A stretch of 12,235 nucleotides of DNA, from positions 1-12,235 of the forward strand of contig JAEZHS010000513.1 of NCBI GenBank assembly GCA_023436825.1. The letters run 5' to 3'. This DNA is from Pseudomonadota bacterium. GTDB lineage: Bacteria; Pseudomonadota; Alphaproteobacteria; Reyranellales; Reyranellaceae. The translations under genes were made by a program, and so were the position numbers. Positions 5,418 to 12,235 of this stretch are shown here, piece by piece. The notes under the pieces were generated by a model. It was not told where the DNA came from. It searched no databases and saw only the letters and a program-made list of their open reading frames with translations. Within the stretch, counting starts at the first letter, position 1, and the number at the start of each line of letters is the position of its first letter.

Positions 5418-5997
5418 AGGCGAGGTGCGCGGCTGCGACGTGGTCGGCGTGCGCGGTGAGGAGCCGCCGGTGATCGTCGAGCTGAAGCGCGTGTTCGGCC
5501 TGGGGCTGGTGCTGCAGGGCGTCGACCGCCTGGCGCTCAGCGACCGGGTCTATCTCGCGGTCGGCCAATGGCCCAAGCAGATGAAGAACGTGAAGAAGCT
5601 CTGCCGCCGGCTCGGACTCGGGCTGCTGGTGGTGGCAGACGAACGGGCCGACGTCGTACTCGATCCGCAGCCCTACAAACCACGCACCAACAAGCGCAAG
5701 GCCGGACGGCTGCTCGGCGAACATCGCCGGCGCGTCGGCGATCCCAATCTCGGCGGCAGCGCCATGCGCGCGCCGCTCATGACGGCCTATCGCCAGGAGG
5801 CCTTGCGCTGCGCGGCGCTGCTGGCCAGCAATGGACCGATGAAGCTCGCCGCCGTGCGTGCCGCCGCCGACGCGCCGCGCGCCGCCAGCATCCTGAGGGA
5901 CGATTTCTACGGCTGGTTCGAGCGTATCGAGCGCGGCGTCTATGCTCTGACGCCTGCCGGCCGGCGCGGCCTCGGCGACTACGATACGGCGGCCTAG
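5350..5997 (+). CDS. DUF2161-type PD-(D/E)XK-fold protein
   Basis: This encodes 215 residues. The N-terminus (SDLYAPVKALLEGQGY, then CDVVGVRGEEPPVIVELK) matches the DUF2161 family, annotated as a putative PD-(D/E)XK-type phosphodiesterase. Visible catalytic-type residues are Asp30, then Glu44-x-Lys46, with Glu25 upstream as a possible extra metal ligand. The middle contains VYLAVGQWPKQMKNVKKLCRRLGLGLLVV, consistent with the later strands and helices of the fold. The C-terminal 70 residues, with ALLASNGPMKLAAVRAA and YGWFERIERGVYALTPAGRR, look like a winged-helix DNA-binding region. The protein is probably a DNA-acting enzyme; no biological role is established that I can name. The ATG at 5350 is preceded by a weak GGCAGGG and lies inside the response regulator gene, suggesting translational coupling. 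Confidence 0.85.
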   Translation: MPLESDLYAPVKALLEGQGYVVKGEVRGCDVVGVRGEEPPVIVELKRVFGLGLVLQGVDRLALSDRVYLAVGQWPKQMKNVKKLCRRLGLGLLVVADERADVVLDPQPYKPRTNKRKAGRLLGEHRRRVGDPNLGGSAMRAPLMTAYRQEALRCAALLASNGPMKLAAVRAAADAPRAASILRDDFYGWFERIERGVYALTPAGRRGLGDYDTAA

Positions 5998-6056
5998 AGG
6001 CCGCACGATCCAGCGCGTGCTGCAACCATCGGGGGCATGGTGCATTATGCAGCGCC

Positions 6057-6995
6057 ATGCGCACGCTCGAGATCGTCCACCACACGAGATACGACTATTC
6101 GGCGCCGGTGGAACTCGGCGAGTACCGCCTGATGTTCCGGCCGCGTGACAGCCACGACCTGCGCTTGCTGCACACCGGACTGACGATCGAACCGACGGCT
6201 TCGGTGCGCTGGATCCACGACCCGTTCGGCAATTCGATCGCCATCGCTTCCTTCGAAGGGGAGACCCAGGTGCTGGAGCTCACCAGCACCATACGGCTCG
6301 AGCATTTCCCCGTGCCCCTGGAGTTGCCGCCGATCGAGGAATATGCGCGCACGCTGCCTTTCAGCTACCTCGCGGAGGAGGCGCCCGACCTCGCGCGCTA
6401 CGTCGAGCGGCACTACCCCGATCCCAACGCCATGGTGAGCAGCTGGACCAGGCAGTTCCTCGAAGGCGAGGGCGGGGCCGAGACATTCGCCACGCTGACG
6501 CGCATGTGCAAGGGTATCCAGCAAGGGCTGAAATACGCCATGCGCTTCGAACCCGGCACGCAGCCGCCGGCGGTGACGCTGGAGACCGCGACCGGAACCT
6601 GCCGTGACTACGCGCTGCTGATGATGGAGGGCGTCCGTGCGCTCGGCCTCGCGGCGCGGTTCGTCACCGGCTATCTCTACGACCCTGCGCAGGACGGCGC
6701 CGATGCCACTCCGGCTTATCCGCACGCCTGGATCGAGGTCTATCTGCCAGGCGCCGGCTGGGTGGAATTCGATCCGACCAATGGCATCATCGGATCCGAG
6801 CGGCTGATCCGCGTTGCGGTTGGCCGAGATCCCGATCAGGCGATGCCTATTAAGGGCAGCTTCACGGGAGCGACCGACGTCACGGTCAACGGCACGATCG
6901 ACGTCAAGGTGCAAACCCTGGCCAAGCCGCTGCCGGCGGCCACCGACCCGGCATCCCTCGCCCCTGACGCCGACGGGGCCGCTTCGCCTCATTGA
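6057..6995 (+). CDS. Transglutaminase-like cysteine protease family protein
   Basis: This encodes 312 residues. Residues 1-80 form the bacterial transglutaminase N-terminal domain (opening MRTLEIVHHTRYDYSAPV, then a DPFGN motif). The core holds the catalytic triad Cys182 (TGTCRDYA), His223 (YPHAWIEV) and Asp239 (EFDPTNG). This is the papain-like transglutaminase/protease fold; most bacterial members are thought to be proteases or amide-bond enzymes and not protein cross-linkers. No signal peptide is evident, so it is likely cytoplasmic. The C-terminal 30 residues are Ala/Pro/Asp-rich and probably disordered. The start is the ATG that begins the conserved N-terminal strand; no strong Shine-Dalgarno precedes it. 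It lies 59 bp after the DUF2161 gene and could share its transcript. The physiological substrate is unknown. Confidence 0.9.
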   Translation: MRTLEIVHHTRYDYSAPVELGEYRLMFRPRDSHDLRLLHTGLTIEPTASVRWIHDPFGNSIAIASFEGETQVLELTSTIRLEHFPVPLELPPIEEYARTLPFSYLAEEAPDLARYVERHYPDPNAMVSSWTRQFLEGEGGAETFATLTRMCKGIQQGLKYAMRFEPGTQPPAVTLETATGTCRDYALLMMEGVRALGLAARFVTGYLYDPAQDGADATPAYPHAWIEVYLPGAGWVEFDPTNGIIGSERLIRVAVGRDPDQAMPIKGSFTGATDVTVNGTIDVKVQTLAKPLPAATDPASLAPDADGAASPH

Positions 6996-6997
6996 CG

Positions 6998-7029
6998 CGC
7001 ATCCGCCGGTAATTTTCAGGTAGGATGCG
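6998..7029 (+). promoter_or_regulatory. Inverted repeat before the polysaccharide genes
   Basis: CGCATCC (6998-7004) and GGATGCG (7023-7029) are perfect 7-bp arms with an 18-nt spacer, starting 2 nt after the transglutaminase stop. In RNA this hairpin would bury the ATG at 7025. It could be a weak terminator of the upstream gene, an operator, or a leader structure. No T run follows. Confidence 0.4.
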
Positions 7030-7078
7030 GCAAAATCCGGGTGGTACGCGGACCCACGACAAGGGAAAGACTGACCGT

Positions 7079-7780
7079 TTGAACTCATTGAGCTGGATGC
7101 TGCGCGGCCTCCTAGGCGCCGGCGGGGCCATCCTCGCGGTGTTGGCCTGGCCGGTGGCGAATGGCGCCTGGCAGGCGCAGAAGGCCGACGTCGTGGTTTT
7201 CGAGTTGCGTACCGGCCAGCCGGTGCAGCTCGCCGAGGTCGAAGCTGCAATCGCGGCATTGGATCGCGCGGTCGCGGCGGATCCGGTTGCCGGCCGCAGG
7301 CTTGGACGGTCCGAGGTGCTGGCCGGTGCCGCGGTCGTTCCGGAGCTGTCGGCCACGAGGCAGCAACGCGACGAATGGATGAAGCAGGCACTGGGCGATC
7401 TCGACGTCGGCCTGGCCAACGCGCCCGCGCGCAGTGTCGGCTGGGCGCGGCTGGCTGCGGCCCGACAGGCAACCGAAGGCACATCGGCCAAGGTCGTCGC
7501 CGCGCTCATCATGTCGATCGACACCGCACCGATGATGGAGGTGCTGTGGCCGGCGCGTCTGCAGCTGATCCTCGACAATTGGCAGTTCTTCACGCCGAAG
7601 GAGCGCGAGCGCATCGCCGCCTATGTGGCGATGAATTGGCGGGGGAGCTCGGACAAGGCGTGGTTCGCCCGGGTCATCCGCTCGCCGATCGATGAGCTCT
7701 TCGTCCGCTATTTCGTCCGCGACGAGCCGAACGCCCAGGAGGAGCTGACGAAATGGCTCACGCGCCTAAGGAAGAAGTAG
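7079..7780 (+). CDS. Membrane-anchored protein of polysaccharide locus, unknown function
   Basis: This encodes 233 residues from TTG 7079, or 251 from ATG 7025. I prefer 7079. AAGGGA (7061-7066) precedes it at a fair distance, GC at third codon positions jumps from roughly 60% before it to over 90% after it, and the 7025 ATG lies in an inverted repeat. ATG 7097 is a third option. The N-terminal helix LLGAGGAILAVLAWPVA acts as signal anchor, with the remainder probably periplasmic. Segments such as VEAAIAALDRAVAADP and RSVGWARLAAARQA are TPR-like helical pairs. I recognise no family. The last 28 bp overlap the next gene, and the Shine-Dalgarno of that gene lies inside this one, so the two products are coupled. 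A role in polymer assembly or length control is inferred from position only. Confidence 0.8.
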   Translation: MNSLSWMLRGLLGAGGAILAVLAWPVANGAWQAQKADVVVFELRTGQPVQLAEVEAAIAALDRAVAADPVAGRRLGRSEVLAGAAVVPELSATRQQRDEWMKQALGDLDVGLANAPARSVGWARLAAARQATEGTSAKVVAALIMSIDTAPMMEVLWPARLQLILDNWQFFTPKERERIAAYVAMNWRGSSDKAWFARVIRSPIDELFVRYFVRDEPNAQEELTKWLTRLRKK

Positions 7781-9258
7781 CTTTTGCCGATGATGAGGCC
7801 GGCATGCAGCGGCGGTCGCCGCTGATGATCGTGCGTGGGCTGGTCGACTGGGTGATGGCGGCGCTGTTCTTTGCCGTCGTGTCGTTCGCCGCCTTGCCGA
7901 TGGGCGCCAATCGCGACTGGGCGTGGGCTGCCATTGCCATGATGGTCGGCGTCCTGGCCGTCGTCATCGCTGCGAGCGGACGGCGTGGCTTCGAGGTGGG
8001 CGAGGCCGAACGCAAGCCGTTGATCGCCCTGGTTGCCTGCTTCGCTCTGTTCATCCTGTTCGGGCTGTTCCAGATGTCGACCCTGGCGCCGCTGTCGGGC
8101 AGCGCCCGGTTGTACGAGGCGGCCGCCCGCCTGCTCGGCAGCGCCCACGCGCCGGTTCCCACCCTCGCGGTCGACGTGTCGCGCAACACGCTGCTCAAGT
8201 GCCTGACTTGCGGCGCGATCTTCCTCGCGGCGCGGGCGCTCTGCCGCGACCGTGATCGAGCGCGCCTGTTGCTGCTGTTGTTCGTCGTCGGCGCCGTCTT
8301 GGTCGTGGCCTACGGCATTCTGATGCAGGTCCAGGTGCACTCCTGCTACGTCGGCAGCTACCTGAAGAAGGTCGATCCCTATGACCCGGCGACCGGACGA
8401 TGCGTCATGTCCGGCACGTTCGTCAGCAGCAATTCGTTTGGCAGCTACTGCGGCATGGGCATGATGGCGGCGATGGCGCTCATATTTGCCGATCGCCGTC
8501 GCAAGGCCGACATGCCCTACGGCTACGACGAGGATGATCGGGAAAGCATCGCCTCTTCGCTCACCGGTCTTCGCGTCGTCATGCTGGCCTGTTCCCTGTT
8601 GCTGCTCGGCGGCCTGCTGTTTTCGGCCTCGCGCGCGGGCCTTGGCGCGACTGTGGTCAGCGGCGGCGCCCTGGCCGCGCTCATGCTGCGGGGCCGCTGG
8701 CGCTCGCGGCCCGACCTGGTGCGCATCTTCGTCGTCGTCAGCGGGCTCGTCGCCCTCATCGTCCTGGCCATTGCCGGCAACACCATCGTCAACAAGGCGC
8801 TGTACGCCAGCGACGGCGCCGACCGCGTCAAGATCTGGCTGGCCTCATTGCAGGCGATCCGCATGTCACCCTGGCTCGGCTGGGGCCTCGGCGGCTTCGC
8901 CGACGTCTACGGCCTCGTGCAGCCGCCGAGCATGCCCGTGGCCAACGACCTCGCCCATTCCACGCCGCTCGAGACCGTGGTGGAGGTTGGCATCCCCATG
9001 GCGCTGATCGGCTTTGCAATCGTGCTGATCCCCTACGGCATCTCGTTGTACGGGGCGATCATCCGACGGCGGGCGCACCGCTACCTGCCGGCGGCGGCCT
9101 TCGGCGTGGCGACGGTGCCGATCCTCCATTCGATGGTCGATTTCAGCCTGCAGATGCCGGCCATCGGCTTCGTCGTCAGCGCCGTGCTGGGCATGGGGTG
9201 GGCCCAGGCATTCGGTCGCAGGGAAAGATCGCCACGCGGCTTTACGCCATGGGAGTAG
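7753..9258 (+). CDS. O-antigen ligase/polymerase family membrane protein (Wzy_C-type)
   Basis: This 501-residue protein has about ten hydrophobic segments. A large loop near residues 195-225 holds SGTFVSSNSFGSY, and a second after 350 holds DGADRVKIW, GWGLGGF and DLAHSTPLE (His402), followed by further helices with ILHSMVDFSLQMPA. SASRAG (Arg294) is also typical. These motifs fit the O-antigen ligase/Wzy polymerase superfamily, which joins lipid-linked oligosaccharides in the periplasm. Ligase cannot be separated from polymerase by sequence, but the neighbouring glycosylphosphotransferase favours polymerisation of an exopolysaccharide. The start is firm: AGGAGGAG (7737-7744) lies 8 nt before ATG 7753. 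It overlaps the preceding gene by 28 bp. Two Cys (198 and 217) in the first large loop could form a disulfide. Confidence 0.9.
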   Translation: MAHAPKEEVAFADDEAGMQRRSPLMIVRGLVDWVMAALFFAVVSFAALPMGANRDWAWAAIAMMVGVLAVVIAASGRRGFEVGEAERKPLIALVACFALFILFGLFQMSTLAPLSGSARLYEAAARLLGSAHAPVPTLAVDVSRNTLLKCLTCGAIFLAARALCRDRDRARLLLLLFVVGAVLVVAYGILMQVQVHSCYVGSYLKKVDPYDPATGRCVMSGTFVSSNSFGSYCGMGMMAAMALIFADRRRKADMPYGYDEDDRESIASSLTGLRVVMLACSLLLLGGLLFSASRAGLGATVVSGGALAALMLRGRWRSRPDLVRIFVVVSGLVALIVLAIAGNTIVNKALYASDGADRVKIWLASLQAIRMSPWLGWGLGGFADVYGLVQPPSMPVANDLAHSTPLETVVEVGIPMALIGFAIVLIPYGISLYGAIIRRRAHRYLPAAAFGVATVPILHSMVDFSLQMPAIGFVVSAVLGMGWAQAFGRRERSPRGFTPWE

Positions 9259-9270
9259 TTCAACTATACT
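9241..9270 (+). promoter_or_regulatory. Possible promoter before the glycosylphosphotransferase gene
   Basis: TATACT (9265-9270) is a good -10 box, with TTTACG (9241-9246), a four-of-six -35 match, 18 nt upstream and overlapping the end of the previous gene. It would give the transferase and amidotransferase genes their own transcript, starting near 9277. Evidence is consensus matching only. Confidence 0.35.
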
Positions 9271-9287
9271 CACCAGGAGTGCAAACA

Positions 9288-9305
9288 GTATGCTTGGGGG
9301 CATAC
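9288..9305 (+). promoter_or_regulatory. Perfect hairpin in the transferase leader
   Basis: GTATGC (9288-9293), loop TTGGGG, GCATAC (9300-9305). The hairpin covers the ATG at 9290 of a possible 12-codon leader frame. It may be an operator or an RNA switch; there is no T run after it. Confidence 0.45.
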
Positions 9306-9328
9306 CGGTAAAGCCAGTAATTGCATGA
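9290..9328 (+). CDS. Possible 12-codon leader peptide
   Basis: AGGAG (9275-9279) lies 10 nt before ATG 9290. The frame encodes MLGGIPVKPVIA and stops with TGA at 9326-9328. That stop overlaps the ATG at 9325 as ATGA, the geometry of translational coupling to the upstream start option of the transferase. It could equally be chance in a 144-bp leader, so it is listed as tentative. Confidence 0.25.
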   Translation: MLGGIPVKPVIA

Positions 9329-9402
9329 CTCGTGGCATTCGGCGGCAACCGCCAGACGCCACGCGGGCTGGCGTGTGGCAAGGACGGTGGGAGGGCGTTG
9401 GC

Positions 9403-10722
9403 GTGCGCAGAGCGATCCCGGTCGGGCCGGAGGCCTCGTCGGTCGAGCGCCCCCTGAGTGCGGCGCGGGTGATGCGGTCGGCGCCGCAGCGCTTCGTCGA
9501 GACGTGGATAGACGCCGTCGTTGGCTTCCTGTTCTGCGTCGTGCTGCCGATCCCGATCTATGCCACTGGCGAGCCGTTTGCCGGCGAGTTGGGCGGCACG
9601 GAGTTCACCATCATCGCCACGACAGTGGGCTATTCGGTGGTGTGGTACTGCGGTCGCCGGCTCGATGCCTTTCCGCGCTCCACTCTGCAAGGCAACATCG
9701 GCTATGTCGCGCCGGTCGCCATCCTCACCTACGCCCTGGTTGCCGCAATCCTCCTGCTGCTGCGCATCGACTATTCGCGCATCCAGTTCTTCGGCTCGGG
9801 CTTCCTGACGCTGTTGTGGATGGCGGGGGTGGCAGAGCTTCGCTCGCGTTACCTGATCCGCAACTATGCGGTGATACCGCGACCCTCGATCATCGACATG
9901 CCGGCGCTCGCTACCTGCCGATGGCTCGACTTCGACGAGGTGCGGAAGCGCGGCATGCGGGTCGATGCCATTGTCGCCGATCTGAATGCCGAGCTGGGCG
10001 AGGGCCGCGTCGCCGCCCTGGCCGATGCCGCGATCGCCGGCGTGCCGGTGCTCGACAGGCGTTACATCGTCGAAACCCTGACCGGTCGGACGCCGCTCGG
10101 CGGGCTCACGCCCAACGAGTTCGGTGCGCTGCTGCCGTCGCGTCAGTACATGGTGGTGCGGCGCCTCATCGAACTTGGCCTCACCGTACTGCTGCTGCCG
10201 GTGCTGCTGCCCGTCCTGCTCATCGTGGCGGCCGTGGTGCGCCTCGACAGCGCCGGCCCGGTGCTGTTCGTGCAGACCCGAATCGGCCGGCGCGGACAGC
10301 CGTTTCGCATGATCAAGTTCCGGACCATGTTCGACGGCGCCGATGGACCGAGCTTCACCGCCACCGTCGATCCGCGTGTCACCCGTGTCGGTGCCTTTCT
10401 CCGCCAGTGCCGGCTCGACGAGCTGCCGCAGCTCTTCAATGTCCTGCGCGGCGACATGAGCTGGGTCGGGCCGCGGCCAGAAGCGGCGTCGCTCGAGCAG
10501 GGCTATGTACGCGACATCGAGTACTTCGCGCTGCGCGGCATCGTACGGCCAGGTGTTACCGGCTGGGCGCAGATCAACCAGGGCTATGCCCACGCACCCG
10601 ACGAAATGCGCTCCAAGCTGGAATACGATCTGTACTACCTCAAGCACTGCTCGCTATGGCTTGATCTCGTGATCGTGTTGCGTACCTTTGCCGTGGTTTT
10701 CCGCGGCACCGGTGCGCGTTGA
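9403..10722 (+). CDS. Polyprenyl-phosphate glycosylphosphotransferase
   Basis: This encodes 439 residues from GTG 9403, or 465 from ATG 9325. I favour 9403: GGGAGG ends 8 nt before it, and third-position GC rises from about 64% to over 90% there. Four N-terminal membrane helices come first, then a short Rossmann-like segment, a further hydrophobic helix (LTVLLLPVLLPVLLIVAAVV) and the catalytic C-terminal domain. The latter has IKFRTM, RLDELPQL with the Asp-Glu dyad, GDMSWVGPRP, PGVTGWAQIN and KLEYDLYYLK. This is the WbaP/WcaJ/ExoY phosphoglycosyl transferase family. It moves a sugar phosphate from a nucleotide sugar to undecaprenyl phosphate on the cytoplasmic face, the first step of repeat-unit assembly. 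The catalytic-domain entry reads RRLIE where KRxxD is usual. It lies 28 nt before the amidotransferase gene. Confidence 0.92.
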   Translation: MRRAIPVGPEASSVERPLSAARVMRSAPQRFVETWIDAVVGFLFCVVLPIPIYATGEPFAGELGGTEFTIIATTVGYSVVWYCGRRLDAFPRSTLQGNIGYVAPVAILTYALVAAILLLLRIDYSRIQFFGSGFLTLLWMAGVAELRSRYLIRNYAVIPRPSIIDMPALATCRWLDFDEVRKRGMRVDAIVADLNAELGEGRVAALADAAIAGVPVLDRRYIVETLTGRTPLGGLTPNEFGALLPSRQYMVVRRLIELGLTVLLLPVLLPVLLIVAAVVRLDSAGPVLFVQTRIGRRGQPFRMIKFRTMFDGADGPSFTATVDPRVTRVGAFLRQCRLDELPQLFNVLRGDMSWVGPRPEAASLEQGYVRDIEYFALRGIVRPGVTGWAQINQGYAHAPDEMRSKLEYDLYYLKHCSLWLDLVIVLRTFAVVFRGTGAR

Positions 10723-10750
10723 CAGTCGCCGCGAGCTCGCGAGCAGGATC

Positions 10751-12235
10751 ATGTGCGGCATAGCCGGTATCCACGCCTATCTCGACGTTGCGCCGCCGAT
10801 CGACCGCGCCGAGCTCGCCCTGATCAACGACCGCATGGCGGCGCGCGGCCCCGACGGCAAAGGCCTGTGGCTCGCCGAGGACGGACGCGTGGGTCTCGCC
10901 CATCAACGGCTCGCCATCATCGATCTGAGCGAGGCAGGCGCGCAGCCGATGCACAGCGCCTGCGGCCGCTACACCATCACTTTCAACGGCGAGATCTACA
11001 ATTACCGCGAGCTGCGCGAGGAGCTCGCCCACCGCGGCCATGCGTTCCGCAGCGGCTCCGACACCGAGGTGCTGCTGCAGCTCTACGCCGACTGCGGCAT
11101 CGAGATGGTGAAGAAGCTGCGCGGTATGTTCGCCTTCGGCCTGTGGGACGCAGAGAAGCGCACATTGCTGCTGGCGCGCGATGCGCTGGGGATCAAGCCG
11201 CTCTATTGGGCCGATGACGGCTGGACGATGCGCTTCGCCTCGCAGGCCAAGGCCCTGCTGGCCGGCGGGCGCGTCGGTCGCGGTCCCGATTCGGCCGGCA
11301 TCGTCGGCTTCCATCTGTTCGGCAGCGTGCCCGAGCCCTTCACCGTCTGGCGCGAGGTCCACGCCCTGCCGGCGGGGACGACCCTCATCGTCGACGCCGG
11401 CGGCCCGCAAGCGCCGAAGCGCTATTATGATGTCGCCGAGGCGCTGGCGGCGCGGGCCGAGGCCGGCCGCGGAGCCGGCGATCCGCGCCGGCTGCTGTCT
11501 GACGCGGTACGCGATTCGGTACGTCATCACCTTGTGGCCGACGTTCCAGTGGCGGTGTTCCTGTCGGCCGGCCTCGATTCAGGCGCGCTGCTCGGCACCA
11601 TGGCGGGGCTTGGTGCGCGATCGGTGTCGGCCGTGACGCTGGCCTTCGCCGAATTCAAGGGCCTGGCCGTGGATGAGACGCCGCTCGCCGCGGAGGTCGC
11701 GAAACGCTATGGCGCGCGCCACATCGTGCGCACGGTCGATCGTGCCGAGTTCGAGCGCGACCTGCCGTCGATTCTCGACGCGATGGACCTGCCGACGATC
11801 GACGGCATCAACACCTGGTTCGTCGCCAAGGCCGCGCACGAGGCAGGCATCAAGGTGGCGCTGAGCGGGCTGGGCGCCGACGAATGCTTTGGCGGCTATC
11901 CGTCGTTCACCGACGTGCCGCGCAGCGTGCACTGGCTGCGGCCGCTGTCGTTCGTGCCCGGCCTCGGACCGCTGGTGCGCCGCGGCCTCTCGGCGGCCAT
12001 CGATGCGGGCCTGGGGCTGCATCCCAAGGCGGCGGGCCTGCTGCAGTACGGCGGCAACTGGGCCGGCGCCTATCTCCTGCGTCGCAGCGTCTACATGCCG
12101 TGGGAGCTCGACGAGCTGATCGATCCGGCGCTGGTCGTCGACGGTCTGCGCCGCCTGGCGCCGCTCAGCCACATCGCAGCCGCCTTGCACGGCACACGGC
12201 CGCTCGGCGACTTCGATCGCGTCGCCGCTCTCGAG
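10751..12235 (+). CDS. Asparagine synthetase-like glutamine amidotransferase, 3' end cut
   Basis: The frame is open from ATG 10751 to the window end, giving 495 residues without a stop; relatives are roughly 600-650 long. Cys2 (MCGIAGI) is the N-terminal nucleophile of class II glutaminases. HQRLAIIDLS, FNGEIYNY and GSDTEV line the glutamine site. The synthetase domain carries the ATP pyrophosphate loop as LSAGLDSG (272-278 region, normally SGGxDS) and SGLGADECFGGY (normally GGDExFGGY). It would use glutamine nitrogen and ATP to amidate a carboxylate. In asparagine synthetase that is aspartate; next to polysaccharide genes, such enzymes are often assumed to amidate a sugar acid or act on a glycan precursor. 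AGGA lies shortly before the ATG. It is probably cotranscribed with the glycosylphosphotransferase gene. The substrate cannot be fixed from sequence. Confidence 0.93.
   Translation, partial: MCGIAGIHAYLDVAPPIDRAELALINDRMAARGPDGKGLWLAEDGRVGLAHQRLAIIDLSEAGAQPMHSACGRYTITFNGEIYNYRELREELAHRGHAFRSGSDTEVLLQLYADCGIEMVKKLRGMFAFGLWDAEKRTLLLARDALGIKPLYWADDGWTMRFASQAKALLAGGRVGRGPDSAGIVGFHLFGSVPEPFTVWREVHALPAGTTLIVDAGGPQAPKRYYDVAEALAARAEAGRGAGDPRRLLSDAVRDSVRHHLVADVPVAVFLSAGLDSGALLGTMAGLGARSVSAVTLAFAEFKGLAVDETPLAAEVAKRYGARHIVRTVDRAEFERDLPSILDAMDLPTIDGINTWFVAKAAHEAGIKVALSGLGADECFGGYPSFTDVPRSVHWLRPLSFVPGLGPLVRRGLSAAIDAGLGLHPKAAGLLQYGGNWAGAYLLRRSVYMPWELDELIDPALVVDGLRRLAPLSHIAAALHGTRPLGDFDRVAALE

Noticed and set aside
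6045..7484. 479-residue open frame on the minus strand
   Set aside because: Antisense to the transglutaminase-like gene, whose triad and domain order are complete on the plus strand.
8866..10647. 593-residue open frame on the minus strand
   Set aside because: Antisense to the polymerase and glycosylphosphotransferase genes; composition is His/Arg/Gln-rich and without motifs.
10640..11530. 296-residue open frame on the minus strand
   Set aside because: Antisense to the amidotransferase gene, which has the Cys2 nucleophile and conserved glutamine-site motifs on the plus strand.

Overview
The window is GC-rich DNA from a Gram-negative proteobacterium, most probably an alphaproteobacterium. The basis is high third-position GC, a tRNA-Ser with encoded CCA, a DUF2161-type PD-(D/E)XK protein, a Hint_2-type protein and an exopolysaccharide gene order seen in that class. 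Genus cannot be read from the sequence alone. Both ends are cut inside genes.

Left part (1-1448): the 3' end of a Gly-Asn repeat protein with a Hint domain, then a tRNA-Ser(GGA) on the minus strand with its own promoter and a strong stem-loop just after its 3' end, then a small two-helix membrane protein. Positions 1449-1982 hold no convincing gene. They contain an AT-rich promoter-like patch, two sets of related 9-bp repeats and a tandem hairpin pair that probably ends the operon arriving from the right.

Middle (1983-4822, minus strand): a tightly coupled three-gene operon of an amidase-signature hydrolase, an enolase-superfamily (mandelate racemase subgroup) enzyme and a 90-91-residue membrane-anchored protein. 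Joints are an ATGA overlap and directly abutting stop and start codons. This looks like a small catabolic unit in which an amide is hydrolysed and a hydroxy or sugar acid is dehydrated or epimerised; the substrate is unknown.

Centre (4929-6995, plus strand): a single-domain response regulator whose 3' end overlaps a DUF2161 PD-(D/E)XK-type gene, followed by a transglutaminase-like cysteine protease family gene.

Right part (7079-12235, plus strand): an exopolysaccharide or O-antigen type locus. It encodes a membrane-anchored protein of unknown function, an O-antigen ligase/polymerase family membrane protein translationally coupled to it, a polyprenyl-phosphate glycosylphosphotransferase that would start glycan assembly on the lipid carrier, and a class II glutamine amidotransferase/asparagine synthetase-like enzyme cut by the window end. 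The last could amidate a sugar acid of the polymer. Glycosyltransferases and exporters, if present, lie outside to the right.

No clearly new defence or mobile system is present. The most interesting points are the polysaccharide leader region at 9241-9402, the regulator/nuclease-fold overlap, the unassigned amidase-enolase operon and the unannotated relic-like interval around 1580-1900.
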